Counted from the first letter of the stretch, positions 28,073 to 38,540 are shown. The stretch is DNA of 64,000 bases from an uncultured Methylobacillus sp. (GCA_903824575.1 CAIJXJ010000022.1:1-64000), one strand, 5' to 3'. Made by a program: numbers and translations. Notes: generated by a model not told the origin, from the letters alone.

Positions 28073-28526
28073 CCAACCGTCGTCCATTCTTGTTGAGCAG
28101 TGCCCTGAGTTTGTCCTGAAACTGGCTGGCTATGGGCTCAACTGGCACATCGCTGTCTTGCTCCAGCGGGCGCGGCATCTGATGCAAGGTGCTGACATGC
28201 CCCGGGGCTACACCCAGCACCAACCGGACATCGCCAACATCCACCAGAACAACGCGCTCTTTGTGGCCAACGGCCACCCCGGCGACGACACGCAACGTGC
28301 CGGCAGCAGCGACTTGGCCCGGCCCAAGCCGCTTCAGCAACCAAGCACTGGCGGCAATCACAGCCAGCACCAGACCCAGGCCAAACAACACTTGCAACAG
28401 ACTGAGCAGGGGTGCCGGCGTCGTGGCCGGGGCTTCTGCGGCTAAAATCTGTGTTGCATGACAGGACAACACACAAGCGAGCCCCACTCTGCCGCGAGTG
28501 CGCACTATGGTGCTGACCAAATTCAT
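28062..28526 (-). CDS. fliO: Flagellar protein FliO
   Basis: FliO is a small membrane protein that helps assemble FliP. The 154-residue product has an N-terminal signal-like stretch, a short Pro/Ala linker, one helix ([22 protein letters not shown] split over about residues 42-65) and a basic cytosolic domain with [13 protein letters not shown]. The family is poorly conserved, so order in the operon adds weight. It overlaps fliN by 4 bases and fliP by about 11. Confidence 0.9.
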   Translation of the reverse strand: MNLVSTIVRTRGRVGLACVLSCHATQILAAEAPATTPAPLLSLLQVLFGLGLVLAVIAASAWLLKRLGPGQVAAAGTLRVVAGVAVGHKERVVLVDVGDVRLVLGVAPGHVSTLHQMPRPLEQDSDVPVEPIASQFQDKLRALLNKNGRRLDAD

Positions 28527-28978
28527 CGGAGTTTTTTTAGACGTTCGGAAGGGGTAATGATGTCGGTCAAGCGGATGCCGAATTTTTCGTTAACGACCAC
28601 CACCTCGCCCTGTGCGACCAGGCAGCCGTTGACAAACACATCCAGTGGCTCGCCTGCCAATTCATTCAATTCAACGACAGAACCCTGCGCCAGTTGCAGC
28701 AAATTACGGATCGGCATGCGGGTGCGGCCCAGTTCAACTGTAAGCTGGATCGGAATATCCATCACCAGATCAAGATTGCGGGTCAACTCCGGGGGAAGCC
28801 CGGCAACGTCCGGGGCAAGATTCGCGAACACGTTGGATGCAGCCTCACTCTGCGCGGCGGCCGGCACAGGTGCCTCTACAGTCTCGGCATCCGCCTGTTC
28901 GGCCATGGCGGCCGCCCAGTCATCTGCCGTGAACTGCTCGTTGGCATTTTCTTCTGATGCGGTTTCTTCTTCTGCCAT
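28523..28978 (-). CDS. fliN: Flagellar C-ring switch protein FliN
   Basis: FliN is part of the motor switch complex. The 151-residue protein has an acidic, Glu/Ala-rich N-terminal half and a C-terminal SpoA domain (about 70-148) with DIPIQLTVELGRTRMPI, EPLDVFVNGCLVAQGEVVVV and FGIRLTDI. It lies 15 bases after fliM and overlaps fliO by 4 bases. Confidence 0.96.
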   Translation of the reverse strand: MAEEETASEENANEQFTADDWAAAMAEQADAETVEAPVPAAAQSEAASNVFANLAPDVAGLPPELTRNLDLVMDIPIQLTVELGRTRMPIRNLLQLAQGSVVELNELAGEPLDVFVNGCLVAQGEVVVVNEKFGIRLTDIITPSERLKKLR

Positions 28979-28993
28979 TATCGTGGGCTCTGG

Positions 28994-29986
28994 TTATTCT
29001 GCTAAGCCGCTGTCATCAGCTGCCAAAAACTTCTTTACCTTGAGCGCGTACTGGCCGTTATGCACGCCATAACCGCATTCCAGCACCGGGATCCCCTCGA
29101 CATTCGCGGTAATCGAGTCGGCAACGTCAAGTTGAATCACATCACCAATTTTCATTTGCAGCAACTCGCGCACGCTGACCTCGACTTCACTCAGATTGGC
29201 AATCAGTTTAACCTCTGTGGTCTGCACCTGACTGGAAAGAAAATTCACCCATCGTTCATCCACTTCAATGCGATCACCCTGCATACCCTCATACAGCAGA
29301 TCGCGAATCGGTTCGATCATAGCATAGGGTATGCACACGTGAAAATCGCCGCCGGCATTACCCAGTTCAATTGAGAACTTGGTCACCATCACAACCTCAC
29401 TCGTTGTGGCAATATTCGCAAACTGGGTGTTCATTTCAGACCGGATATACTCGAATTCAATTGGAAATACTGGCTCCCACGCCTTCTGCATTTCCTCCAT
29501 CGCAACCCCCAGCATATTCTGGATGATTCGTTGTTCCGTCTGGGTAAAATCCCGACCTTCTACACGGGTATGATAGCGCCCATCACCACCAAACAGGTTG
29601 TCAATCACCAGAAACACCAGATTCGGGTCAAAAATCATCAGCGCAGTACCATGCAACGGTTTGATGTGCACCATATTGAGATTAGTTGGCACGACCAGAT
29701 TGCGGACGAATTCACCATACTTGAGCAAACGCACAGGACCGACCGAGATATCTGCGGTACGACGGGTAAAGTTGAACAGACCCAAACGGAAATTACGAGC
29801 AAAGCGCTCGTTGATGACCTCCATGGTGGGCATGCGCCCACGCACGATGCGATCCTGCGAGGCAAGATTGTACGACTGAACCTCGCCATTAGCGCCCTCT
29901 ACCGCCTCATCGGCCGCATCAGGCTCTCCGCTGACGCCCTTGAGCAGGGCATCAACTTCTTCCTGAGACAGAATATCGTCTGACAT
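28994..29986 (-). CDS. fliM: Flagellar motor switch protein FliM
   Basis: FliM (330 residues) forms most of the C-ring and binds CheY-P. The CheY-binding peptide DILSQEEVDALLKG is at the N-terminus. The middle CheC-like domain and a C-terminal SpoA domain (about 255-325) follow. It is the second gene of the fliLMNOPQR operon, 26 bases after fliL. Confidence 0.97.
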   Translation of the reverse strand: MSDDILSQEEVDALLKGVSGEPDAADEAVEGANGEVQSYNLASQDRIVRGRMPTMEVINERFARNFRLGLFNFTRRTADISVGPVRLLKYGEFVRNLVVPTNLNMVHIKPLHGTALMIFDPNLVFLVIDNLFGGDGRYHTRVEGRDFTQTEQRIIQNMLGVAMEEMQKAWEPVFPIEFEYIRSEMNTQFANIATTSEVVMVTKFSIELGNAGGDFHVCIPYAMIEPIRDLLYEGMQGDRIEVDERWVNFLSSQVQTTEVKLIANLSEVEVSVRELLQMKIGDVIQLDVADSITANVEGIPVLECGYGVHNGQYALKVKKFLAADDSGLAE

Positions 29987-30012
29987 GGCGGTTAGCGCAT
30001 CCGTTTCATCAA

Positions 30013-30549
30013 CTACTGCACGATGAAGGATGAAGGAAGGATGACTTCCCGCACGCCCTTCCTTTCCGCATCCTCTAGCTTAACTTCCAGAGTTTCGTTA
30101 ATCACCTTCTTCAATTCTTCCTTCAACTTGAGATCGCTGCCAGGCTCCAGCATTTCCTTAGTGGTCTTGCTGCGCAGCGTGCTATTAATGCGATCGCTGA
30201 TCTTGGACTTGAGATCAGGCATTTTCTTGGCGACTGACTCACTCGCCAATTCAAGCTCGATCTTGGGCACTTGCAGGTAATGGCTGGTGCCATCATCCGT
30301 CTGCAAATTGACGGTAAACTTTTCCTCGAAGCCGAATGAGATCGGCTTGGCATGTTCATCAACGACCTCCTCTTCTGGCGCCGCCTCGGCCTTATCACCG
30401 TGCTTCTTACCTTTACCCCCCATCAGCAGGAAAGCCGCCCCACCCCCCAGAATCAGCACCAACACCACAACAGCAATGATGATGATCATCATTTTATTGT
30501 TCTTTGGCGCCGCCGCGCCCTTCCCTGCTGCATCGTCTTTAGCCATCAT
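30013..30549 (-). CDS. fliL: Flagellar basal-body protein FliL
   Basis: FliL is a single-pass inner-membrane protein that sits near the stators. The 178-residue product has a basic N-terminus, one helix at about 20-43, an acidic/His linker and a periplasmic domain with YLQVPKIELELAS near 100-115. The ATG at 30549 is followed at once by a second ATG; GGAG lies just before. It heads the second flagellar operon. Confidence 0.94.
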   Translation of the reverse strand: MMAKDDAAGKGAAAPKNNKMMIIIIAVVVLVLILGGGAAFLLMGGKGKKHGDKAEAAPEEEVVDEHAKPISFGFEEKFTVNLQTDDGTSHYLQVPKIELELASESVAKKMPDLKSKISDRINSTLRSKTTKEMLEPGSDLKLKEELKKVINETLEVKLEDAERKGVREVILPSSFIVQ

Positions 30550-30877
30550 TCACTCCGATAAGGACAAGGTTTCATGGGCAGATCAAACCCATGCTTATTA
30601 ATGGTCACAGTTTATAACTTTTTTTTTCATAAAAAACAAGTGGTTTTGATGTTTTATTTATCTTGTTTATCATGCGGGAAGTAAAGATGATCTGGTGCAA
30701 AACAAAATTTATGGCGCCAGTGCGCCGAGAGTGCCTGATAATTTGCATGACCAGCCAAGGTCAAACCATCATTTAGCTGTCACCTCCCCATTCTTTAACG
30801 CCATATCACACGACTTCTTTAGCCGGTAGATAGCCCAGACTTTTCTCCCAAATGAGTGCGGCCGTTCCAGGCGCACC
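30550..30877. other. AT-rich gap between the two flagellar operons
   Basis: The 328 bases upstream of fliL include a T9 run (30619-30627) and a very AT-rich part at 30610-30720. I found no convincing sigma-54 (GG-N10-GC) or sigma-28 site for fliL, though one must lie here or farther upstream. No open frame looks real. Confidence 0.35.
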
Positions 30878-30902
30878 AAAAACAAGGCGCCGTGCGGCGC
30901 CT
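30878..30902 (-). terminator. Rho-independent terminator of the fliF-fliK operon
   Basis: AGGCGCC (30885-30891) and GGCGCCT (30896-30902) form a hairpin with a 4-base loop, followed on the minus strand by TGTTTTT. It lies about 30 bases after the fliK stop and separates the fliK end from fliL. Confidence 0.85.
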
Positions 30903-30932
30903 GATGGAGATTACGGGATCTTCACTTCAGGC

Positions 30933-32297
30933 TCAGGCAAAAATATCGACCATGCCATTTCGGCCTGACACACTTGCTCTGCCGGGCACCATTGCAGCAA
31001 CATCGGCCACAGGAGCCACATCAACCCAAGAACTGCGACCAAGCCTGGATTGCCCCTGATTATCCTGAGATTGCTGATTAGGCTGGGTGAAAGACCCCAC
31101 ATTCACCGAGACACTGCCCATGCTAATGCCGCTCTCACCCAGCATCTCACCGAGGCGTGAAGCCGCTGACTCTATGGCCTCCTTAACGGGCAGATGCTGC
31201 GTGGTAAAACTCAAATTTGCCTGCCCATCGCTCATGCTGACTCGCACCTCCAATGGCCCCAGCGCAGGTGGATTAAGATGCAACTCGACCGACTGGTGCT
31301 GCTGGCTAACCATCCACACCACCCGATTACCCAACATCTCACCCCATGCGGAATGACCCACCGCCTGGGGGATATTACTGCTAGTCTGTACTGCATCAGT
31401 TTGACTGACAGGCGCCTGCACCTGCACTACTGACGGCATCGACTGTGGTACCACCGCAGGCTCGGCAGTAGTCTGCTGCGAAACGACCAACTTCAAGGAT
31501 GAAATCTTGTCGAACTGAGCCTTTAGCCCAGAATCTGGCACGGCAAAAGATGCCGGGCCTGCGGCAAGAGACTGCCGCAAGGACGCACTATTACTAGCAG
31601 CCTGGACTGACTGTTGCTCCGAATTTGACACGACAGGCTGTGACCCAACATTCGACATAATGTTGACCTCATTTGCTGCAACACCCGGCACCGCAGATGG
31701 CACTAAAACTGATGGCGGGGCCGAAACAGAAGCGTCAGAGGCGAGCACAGGGACCTTAACTAAAGCCGCAGAAGGCAACGCAACTGGAGCAGCAGAAGGC
31801 AACGCCGGGACATTAACTGAAGTCGCGGCAGGCGGAGCGACGGCAGAAGTCAGCGGCTGAGAAGAAACTAGTGGAACCTCGGCCGATAACGAAGAGGATT
31901 GGATGGAAACGGGAGCGGGCGAAGACTGAGTCGCAGTCTGGACCGGCACCTGACTTGGCAACGTGATGAAAAGCGCTGCTTGCTGTAGCAGCAGCGTTGC
32001 AGGGTCGACTGCCGCAGCCGTCTGGTCAGGCGTGGCGGAAGTATCACTTACTGCAGCCTTCTTTGGCTCGGGCAAAGTCCCTGGATCCGGAACGAGCACT
32101 TGCTTGGCCAGCAGTTGCGCAAACAGAATAGCGCCGGGCGGAACAGCCTGGGACTGACTATCGACCGGCTGCCCTGCAGGCGCACCGGCTACAGCCGAGT
32201 TTGCGGCAGGATTACCTGCCCCTGGAGCCTGCGCAGAATTGTTGGAGACGGCTGGAGACGACGGTATTGAGCTAGCGGGTAATGCGGCAACAACCAT
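30933..32297 (-). CDS. fliK: Flagellar hook-length control protein FliK
   Basis: FliK measures hook length and switches export from hook to filament proteins. The 454-residue product has a long low-complexity part rich in Ala, Pro, Ser, Val and Gln (about 1-320), as usual in the family. The conserved C-terminal export-switch domain is at about 340-430, with VELHLNPPALGPLEVRVSM. The ATG at 32297 has CAAGGGTG before it; the frame is open to 32312 through a TTG. It is the last gene of the fliFGHIJK block. Confidence 0.92.
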   Translation of the reverse strand: MVVAALPASSIPSSPAVSNNSAQAPGAGNPAANSAVAGAPAGQPVDSQSQAVPPGAILFAQLLAKQVLVPDPGTLPEPKKAAVSDTSATPDQTAAAVDPATLLLQQAALFITLPSQVPVQTATQSSPAPVSIQSSSLSAEVPLVSSQPLTSAVAPPAATSVNVPALPSAAPVALPSAALVKVPVLASDASVSAPPSVLVPSAVPGVAANEVNIMSNVGSQPVVSNSEQQSVQAASNSASLRQSLAAGPASFAVPDSGLKAQFDKISSLKLVVSQQTTAEPAVVPQSMPSVVQVQAPVSQTDAVQTSSNIPQAVGHSAWGEMLGNRVVWMVSQQHQSVELHLNPPALGPLEVRVSMSDGQANLSFTTQHLPVKEAIESAASRLGEMLGESGISMGSVSVNVGSFTQPNQQSQDNQGQSRLGRSSWVDVAPVADVAAMVPGRASVSGRNGMVDIFA

Positions 32298-32350
32298 GAT
32301 GCACCCTTGCAAATTAATCTCAGGCTAATCAAAGCAATTCTCATACCACT

Positions 32351-32800
32351 CTATGGTGGCGTCATCTTCCGCTGGTGCTGGTTGCGCGCAAATTCATCCT
32401 GCAAACCTTGATCCTGTCGGGCGTCGATCTTGCGCTCCGCCTCGTCATGTCGGTTGCGCAAGGCCTGATAAGCATTGACATCACGCTCGCAGGCCTGCCA
32501 TTTAACTTGTCCGGACTCCCAAAGTTGGCGGCAACGTTCAATTTCCTTGCCCTGCGCTACGATGGCCAATTCCAGCTTATGAATGAAAGACTGGTAATCA
32601 CGCCATTGCATGATGGAAAATCCGGCTTGCGTCTGCTGCTGCAAGCGCGAACGATATTCTTCCAGATAGGCTTGCAACTGCGCCTGTTTACTCTGGGCCT
32701 CGACCCATGTTTGTTTGAGCTTGCCCAGCGCTTGAGCCGCCACCTCACTGCGATCCCGCGCCATATTAACCAGCGCCTGCAGATGGAACGGCCTGGCCAT
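32351..32800 (-). CDS. fliJ: Flagellar export chaperone FliJ
   Basis: FliJ is a coiled-coil stalk protein in the FliI ATPase ring and escorts export chaperones. The 149-residue product is nearly all helix, begins [17 protein letters not shown] and has the Gln/Arg-rich coiled coil typical of the family. Its ATG shares one base with the fliI stop (TGATG), a coupled start. Confidence 0.93.
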   Translation of the reverse strand: MARPFHLQALVNMARDRSEVAAQALGKLKQTWVEAQSKQAQLQAYLEEYRSRLQQQTQAGFSIMQWRDYQSFIHKLELAIVAQGKEIERCRQLWESGQVKWQACERDVNAYQALRNRHDEAERKIDARQDQGLQDEFARNQHQRKMTPP

Positions 32801-34212
32801 CAGGCGTTGTTGCCCAACAAGACGGCAAGTGCGTGACGACTTTGCATGACACTTACCCTATCAACGATATCCTGACACAGAAATTTTTCCAATTCCGGAT
32901 AGATCTGAATGGCTTCATCCAACTGTGGGTCCGTGCCGCGCATATAGGCCCCTACATTGATCAGGTCGCGACTGCGCTGGTAGCGCGAATAAAGCATTTT
33001 GAAGCGCCTCACCAGATCAAACTCCTCATTGCTGATCAATGCGGTCATGGTTCGACTGATGGAGGCCTCAACATCAATCGCCGGATAGTGCCCCTGGTCG
33101 GACAGGCTGCGCGACAGTACGATATGTCCGTCGAGGATGGCACGTGCACTGTCGGCAATCGGATCCATCTGGTCATCCCCTTCCACCAGTACCGTATAGA
33201 ATGCGGTGATCGAGCCCCCACCTGCCACGCCGTTGCCGGCGCGCTCCACCAGTTGCGGCAACTTGGCAAATACGGAAGGGGGATAACCACGCGTCGCCGG
33301 CGGTTCGCCCACGGCCAGCGCAATCTCGCGTTGGGCCATGGCAAAGCGGGTCAGCGAGTCCATGATGAGCAGCACATTCTTGCCTTGGTCGCGAAAATAC
33401 TCGGCAATGGCCGTCGCATACGCGGCGCCATGCAGACGCATCAAGGGCGGCGTATCTGCAGGAGCCGCCACGACGACTGAACGCGCCATGCCCTCCTCGC
33501 CCAGAATCTGCTCAATAAACTCCTTGACCTCACGCCCACGTTCGCCAATCAGGCCGACCACGGTCACATCGGCATCGGTGTAGCGCGCCATCATGCCAAG
33601 CAATATGCTCTTGCCCACACCACTGCCGGCAAACAGTCCCATACGCTGCCCGCGACCAACCGATAACAGAGCATTGATGGCACGCACCCCCACATCCAGC
33701 GTTTCGGTAATCGGCTTGCGCATCAGGGGATTGATCGGACGACTTTGCAACGGCACCCGATCCGCCAGATCCAGTGAACCCAACTGATCAAGCGGACGAC
33801 CATTGCCATCCAGCACGCGTCCCAGCAGGCCGGGTCCTACGGCAACCTGCTTGACGTGATCCTCGCTGCGCCGCCGCAGGACGTGCCCGCCCTGTGGCGG
33901 CGTATCATGATGCGGGTCGGACTCCAGCAAGGTAACGCGCGCACCCGGCGCCACACCATAAACATCGGACTCCGGCACCAGCAGCAGACGATCTCCAGAG
34001 AAACCCACCACCTCGGCATCCACGCTCTGACCACCAGGCAGAGAAATCACGCACACACTACCCACGGAGGCCTTGATGCCGACCGCCTCCAACACCAGTC
34101 CCGCGACCCGAACCAGTTTTCCGGTAGTACTCCAGGGCGGTACCAAGCCCACGGCCTCCTGGCCATCAGCCAGCGCTTGCGTCCAGTGCGCAAGTAAGGC
34201 GTTGCTACTCAT
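32800..34212 (-). CDS. fliI: Flagellum-specific ATPase FliI
   Basis: FliI is the F1-beta-like ATPase of flagellar type III export. The 470-residue product has the Walker A loop GSGVGKS (in [15 protein letters not shown]) and the Walker B segment [13 protein letters not shown]. The family pattern [18 protein letters not shown] is present. The ATG at 34212 overlaps the fliH stop by 8 bases; the frame is open to 34398 but that part lies over fliH and is not FliI-like. Confidence 0.97.
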   Translation of the reverse strand: MSSNALLAHWTQALADGQEAVGLVPPWSTTGKLVRVAGLVLEAVGIKASVGSVCVISLPGGQSVDAEVVGFSGDRLLLVPESDVYGVAPGARVTLLESDPHHDTPPQGGHVLRRRSEDHVKQVAVGPGLLGRVLDGNGRPLDQLGSLDLADRVPLQSRPINPLMRKPITETLDVGVRAINALLSVGRGQRMGLFAGSGVGKSILLGMMARYTDADVTVVGLIGERGREVKEFIEQILGEEGMARSVVVAAPADTPPLMRLHGAAYATAIAEYFRDQGKNVLLIMDSLTRFAMAQREIALAVGEPPATRGYPPSVFAKLPQLVERAGNGVAGGGSITAFYTVLVEGDDQMDPIADSARAILDGHIVLSRSLSDQGHYPAIDVEASISRTMTALISNEEFDLVRRFKMLYSRYQRSRDLINVGAYMRGTDPQLDEAIQIYPELEKFLCQDIVDRVSVMQSRHALAVLLGNNA

Positions 34213-34837
34213 CGATCCAGCCGATATCCTGACCAAATACTGCTGCCAGGCGCTGCCAGCGGCTTTCCATGGTCGCGTCGATTTCCGAAACAGGGGTTTC
34301 AATCCGGCAACCACCACGGGCAATGCGGTGATCTTCCATGATCTTCCATCCACCATGGGCCATTTCAGACGACATGCCGGAACGCACCAACGCAGCATCT
34401 TCAGGATGCAGAATCAGGTGGGGATGCGGCGTGTTCTGCGGCAAGCTCTCCATGGCACTTCGCACAAGGGACATCATCAGTTCAGGCTTGACCTTCAGCT
34501 GCTGACGCAACATCTGTCTGGAAATTTCCAGCGCCAGAGCAAACAAGTCCTCGCTCACCTGCTGATCGAAGCCCTGGATGGCTTCGTTCACCGAGGTCAG
34601 CAATAATTGCAGAAAGCCAACCTCTTCGGCAAGCGTCTCTGCGCTCTGTCGGCGCGCAAGCTCCATTCCCTCGGCAAAACCAGCCTGATAACCCTCTTCA
34701 TAGCCCGCTTCATGCGCCTGCTGATGTATCGCCCCGACTTCCTCCGCCGTCGGCAACTTCATGACAGGACGACCAGAGACTTGCTCCAGCACTTCAGGCT
34801 GCCAGCGCTGATAAGCGGGCTCGTTGATCGAACTCAT
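34205..34837 (-). CDS. fliH: Flagellar assembly protein FliH
   Basis: FliH binds FliI and the C-ring and controls the export ATPase. The 210-residue product has the glycine-zipper segment [19 protein letters not shown] (GxxxG repeats) near residues 45-65, then a V-ATPase E-subunit-like C-terminal part. I choose the ATG at 34837 because GAGG precedes it and the start [12 protein letters not shown] resembles other FliH; an upstream ATG at 34879 is the other choice. Confidence 0.9.
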   Translation of the reverse strand: MSSINEPAYQRWQPEVLEQVSGRPVMKLPTAEEVGAIHQQAHEAGYEEGYQAGFAEGMELARRQSAETLAEEVGFLQLLLTSVNEAIQGFDQQVSEDLFALALEISRQMLRQQLKVKPELMMSLVRSAMESLPQNTPHPHLILHPEDAALVRSGMSSEMAHGGWKIMEDHRIARGGCRIETPVSEIDATMESRWQRLAAVFGQDIGWIDE

Positions 34838-34885
34838 GCCGTCAGCCTCTGCGTGAGGCAGACCTGCAGGCCAGCCCATAGAGCC

Positions 34886-35884
34886 TTACAGGAAGCCTTC
34901 ATCTCCGCCCTTGCCTCCAAGCACAATCTGCCCCTCGTCGGCCAGACGACGCACGACCTTGAGCATTTCCTTCTGTTCAGCCTCGACCTCGCTTACCCGT
35001 ACCGGCCCCTTCGCCTCGAGATCATCACGCAGCATTTCGGCAGCGCGCTGCGACATGTTCTTGAACACCTTGTCGCGCAACTCGGGAGATGCGCCCTTCA
35101 ACGCGACAATCAAGGACTCGGACTGAACCTCGCGCAACAGCAACTGGATACCGCGATCATCGACCTTGTTAATATCCTCGAACACGAACATTTCATCCTG
35201 AATCTTCTGTGCCAGATCCTCGTCAAACGACTTGATATTACCCATGACGGAACTCTCCACCGCCCCCCCCATGTAATTGAGTATCTCGGCAGCAGCCTTG
35301 ACGCCGCCCTTGGCCGACTTTTTGACATGCTCGCCGCCAGAGAGCAGCTTACCCAAAACATCATTCAATTCACGCAGGGCATGAGGCTGTATGGCATCCA
35401 GCGTCGCGATGCGCAACATGACATCATTGCGCAACCGCTCGACAAAGCTACCCATAATCTCGCTAGCCTGATCGTAATCCAGATGCACCAGAATGGTGGC
35501 AATAATTTGGGGATGTTCGTTCTTGATCAACTCGGCCACCGAAGATGAATCCATCCATTTCAGACTTTCGATGCCACTGGTATCCCCCCCCTGCAGGATG
35601 CGATCGATCAGGTTACCGGCCTTGTCGTTTCCCAACGCTTTGATCAGCATGGAGCGAATGTAACTATCCCCTCCCATTCCAAGCGTCGTGCGCACCTCGG
35701 ACTCAGCACGAAATTCCTGCAACGCATCCCGGATCTGTTCGTGCGTAATATTTTCCAGCGCCGCCATGGCCGTGCCAATCTTCTGCACCTCCTTTGGCCC
35801 CAGAAACTTCAATACCTCGGCAGCCTCTTCCTCGCCGATGCTCATCAATAGGATCGCGCTCTTCAGTACACCGGCATCGCTCAT
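34886..35884 (-). CDS. fliG: Flagellar motor switch protein FliG
   Basis: FliG (332 residues) is the rotor protein that meets the stators and sets rotation. The N-terminal domain has SIGEEEAAEVLKFLGPKE and KIGTAMAALENI. The C-terminal stator-facing domain carries charged residues in REVQSESLIVALKGASPELRDK and AAEMLRDDLEAKGPVRV. The ATG overlaps the fliF stop by 4 bases (ATGA). Confidence 0.97.
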   Translation of the reverse strand: MSDAGVLKSAILLMSIGEEEAAEVLKFLGPKEVQKIGTAMAALENITHEQIRDALQEFRAESEVRTTLGMGGDSYIRSMLIKALGNDKAGNLIDRILQGGDTSGIESLKWMDSSSVAELIKNEHPQIIATILVHLDYDQASEIMGSFVERLRNDVMLRIATLDAIQPHALRELNDVLGKLLSGGEHVKKSAKGGVKAAAEILNYMGGAVESSVMGNIKSFDEDLAQKIQDEMFVFEDINKVDDRGIQLLLREVQSESLIVALKGASPELRDKVFKNMSQRAAEMLRDDLEAKGPVRVSEVEAEQKEMLKVVRRLADEGQIVLGGKGGDEGFL

Positions 35885-37542
35885 TCTTTGGTCACCCAGT
35901 CCTTGACGACGTTAGCCACGATCTTGGGGTCTGTTCTCGCCATCGTTTTCACCATTTCAAGGTCTTCTGCATAACTATGTGACTTGTTGCCCCCAAGCTG
36001 GACAACATCGCCCGTGCCATCGGCGGCGCCATCCAGACCATCCAGACCACCTTCTCCATCCGCCTCCGATTCTGCGGGCACTACCGGTACCAATTCACGC
36101 AGCATGGGCTTCAACAATCCCAGCACGAGATACATCATCACCCCGGCAATCAACAAATACTTGACGATCTCCTTGACCAGAGACTGGATGGCAGGGTCTT
36201 TCCAGGCCGGAAGCGCCTGCGCATCTTCCCCTACCTCAAGATTAAATGGCGCGTTCACGACATTAAGCGTATCCCCGCGCGCCTGATTGAACCCCATCGC
36301 CTCCTTAGCGAGGTTATACACCTGCGCCAGCTCTTCCTTGGTCAGGGCACGATAAACGAGTTTGCCCTTCTTGTCCTTCGACCCCTTGTTATTGACTACC
36401 ACCGCAACAGATAATCGCTTGATACTGCCAACCGGCTTCTTGATATGACTGATAGTCTTGTCAAGCTCGTAATTGGTGGTTGAGTCTTTGTGCATGGCTC
36501 CGGCACCAGCACCGGCAGCCGGGGTACCAGCAGCAGCCGGTTTGCCAGCCGGGGCGTTGATCGGCGCAGTTGCAGCCCCCGGCGGCTGGTTGGAAAGCGC
36601 CCCAGGCACGCCGGTCGCCCCTGTGGAGCCCTCGCCGAGCGTTTCCGAGGTCTGCAGACTGCGGACACTGGATTGATCAGGGGCCAGATTTGGCTTGAAG
36701 GTTTCCGCCGTTTGTTCGGTCACAGACAGATCAAGGTCAGCCGTAACCTGGGCCCGGATGTTATCTGAACCCATGATGGGCGCGATAATATCCTCGATAC
36801 GATGGGCATATCCCAACTCGACCTCCTTCAGGTACTCAAGCTGAGTGGAATCCAGTCCCGATACCGAATTGCTGCCGTTGGTGGCGGTCAGCATCTTGCC
36901 ATTCTGGTCGATGATGGTGACATTGCTGGTCGGCATTTCCGGCACGCTACCAGCGATCAGATGCACAATTCCCGCCACCTGCGACTTGTCCAGCGTGCGT
37001 CCGGCATACAGACTCACCAGTACCGAGGCCGACGGCTTCTGCTCTTCGCGCACAAAGACGGTCGGTTTTGGAATCGCCAGATGTACGCGCGCGCCCTGTA
37101 CCGAGGCGATGGTCTCCACCGTACGCGTGATCTCGCCTTCGAGTGCGCGCTGATAATTGACGTTTTCCTGGAACTGGGTAATGCCAAACTTCTGGTTATC
37201 CATCAACTCGAAACCGACGGCATCACCCTTGGGCAAACCCTGAGAGGCGAGCTTAAGTCGCGCCTCATAGACCATGCTGGACGGCACTAGTATGGTGCCG
37301 CCATCCCCTGTCTTGAAGGGAATATTCTGTTTCTGCAAGGCATCGATCACGGCACCGCCATCGCGGTCAGCGAGATTGCCGTAAAGCACGCGGTAATCAG
37401 GCGCCTGCGCCCATAGCATGGAACCCACCGCCAAGGCGATCACGGCCGCCAACGCCACCATCAAGCCTAGCTTGCGCTGCGAAGGAAGTTCGTTAAATCC
37501 GCGCAGCAACGCAGATAGCGATTGCCCGGTTAATTCAGCCAT
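35881..37542 (-). CDS. fliF: Flagellar MS-ring protein FliF
   Basis: FliF forms the MS-ring. The 553-residue product has two membrane helices (about 24-46 and 445-468), ring-building motifs in between (DGGAVIDALQKQNIPFKTGDGG) and a Ser/Pro/Ala-rich loop near 290-350 with PPGAATAPINAPAGKPAAAG, plus the C-terminal FliG-binding tail. It opens fliFGHIJK. In many betaproteobacteria fliE comes just before it; no fliE is present here. Confidence 0.97.
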   Translation of the reverse strand: MAELTGQSLSALLRGFNELPSQRKLGLMVALAAVIALAVGSMLWAQAPDYRVLYGNLADRDGGAVIDALQKQNIPFKTGDGGTILVPSSMVYEARLKLASQGLPKGDAVGFELMDNQKFGITQFQENVNYQRALEGEITRTVETIASVQGARVHLAIPKPTVFVREEQKPSASVLVSLYAGRTLDKSQVAGIVHLIAGSVPEMPTSNVTIIDQNGKMLTATNGSNSVSGLDSTQLEYLKEVELGYAHRIEDIIAPIMGSDNIRAQVTADLDLSVTEQTAETFKPNLAPDQSSVRSLQTSETLGEGSTGATGVPGALSNQPPGAATAPINAPAGKPAAAGTPAAGAGAGAMHKDSTTNYELDKTISHIKKPVGSIKRLSVAVVVNNKGSKDKKGKLVYRALTKEELAQVYNLAKEAMGFNQARGDTLNVVNAPFNLEVGEDAQALPAWKDPAIQSLVKEIVKYLLIAGVMMYLVLGLLKPMLRELVPVVPAESEADGEGGLDGLDGAADGTGDVVQLGGNKSHSYAEDLEMVKTMARTDPKIVANVVKDWVTKE

Positions 37543-37691
37543 GAAGAGGTGGCATTGTAGAAGTCGAAATCGTTGTCATGTACAGGCGCCATTGTACAAG
37601 GAAAAGGAATGAAAATGCGCCAGACCATCACACCCTGCAAGCTGCCCGGTCAGGCTGAACCGAGCAAGCGAGCGGATGCTTCAACAACGCT

Positions 37692-38537
37692 TCACATCGC
37701 GCCCATACGAACCAGGCGGGCAGCCTCTTCGGCGGCCACGTCATCGATGACGCGCATCACGCCGGCGAGATCGACCGGTTTTGTACTGCGCTTGAAACGA
37801 CCGGTCAGCTCGGAATTGATGCTGAGTTCGCCTTTCTCATACAGCGCCCAAATTTCCTTGCCATAATCGGTGGTACGCAACTCCGGTGCAAACTGCCCGA
37901 AATAATTGGCCAGGTTGGTCACGTCACGATCAAGCATGCTGCTCGCGTGGTTGTTGCCGGCGGCATCCACCGCCTGAGGCAGGTCAATGATGACAGGCCC
38001 GTCGCTACCGACCAGAATGTTGAATTCGGAAAGATCGCCGTGGACGATGCCGGCACACAACATGCGTACCACTTCCAGTAGCAGCTCCTGATGATACTGA
38101 CGGGCGAGCTCTGCGGTAAGCACCACGTCGTTGAGGCGAGGTGCGGCATTGCCATCATCCCCCGTCACCAACTCCATCAACAGCACGCCCTCATAAAAAT
38201 TATAAGGCTTGGGCACTCGCACGCCGGCAGCCGCGAGCCGATACAGGGCATCCACTTCGGCACTCTGCCAGGCGGCCTCTGTTGCTTGCCGACCGTAGCG
38301 CGAACCCTTTTCCATGGCGCGCTGCTTGCGGCTGTTCTTGGTCTTGCGGCCCTCGGTGTAATCCACGCTCTGCCGAAAGCTGCGCTTGTTAGCCTCCTTG
38401 TACACCTTGGCGCAACGCACTTCATCGCCACAGCGCACCACGAAGACCATGGCCTCTTTGCCACTCATGAGTTGACGCACCACCTCATCGACCAAGCCAT
38501 CTTCGACCAGCGGTTCCAGCCTTTTCGGAATTTTCAT
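37692..38537 (-). CDS. RIO1-type serine protein kinase
   Basis: The 281-residue product belongs to the RIO kinase superfamily. The catalytic loop is HGDLSEFNIL (about residues 176-185), the metal motif is IDLPQA and the ATP-lysine is in CAKVYKEA. Bacterial RIO1-type proteins are not well studied and no substrate can be named. It is 3 bases downstream of the yehS stop and so joins a DUF4197-yehS-RIO message. It lies close to but does not belong with the flagellar operon. Confidence 0.9.
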   Translation of the reverse strand: MKIPKRLEPLVEDGLVDEVVRQLMSGKEAMVFVVRCGDEVRCAKVYKEANKRSFRQSVDYTEGRKTKNSRKQRAMEKGSRYGRQATEAAWQSAEVDALYRLAAAGVRVPKPYNFYEGVLLMELVTGDDGNAAPRLNDVVLTAELARQYHQELLLEVVRMLCAGIVHGDLSEFNILVGSDGPVIIDLPQAVDAAGNNHASSMLDRDVTNLANYFGQFAPELRTTDYGKEIWALYEKGELSINSELTGRFKRSTKPVDLAGVMRVIDDVAAEEAARLVRMGAM

Positions 38538-38540
38538 CGG

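Noticed and set aside
30550-30720. Sigma-54 type promoter before fliL
   Set aside because: A TGGCGCC...TTGC-like string is present but the GG-N10-GC spacing does not fit.
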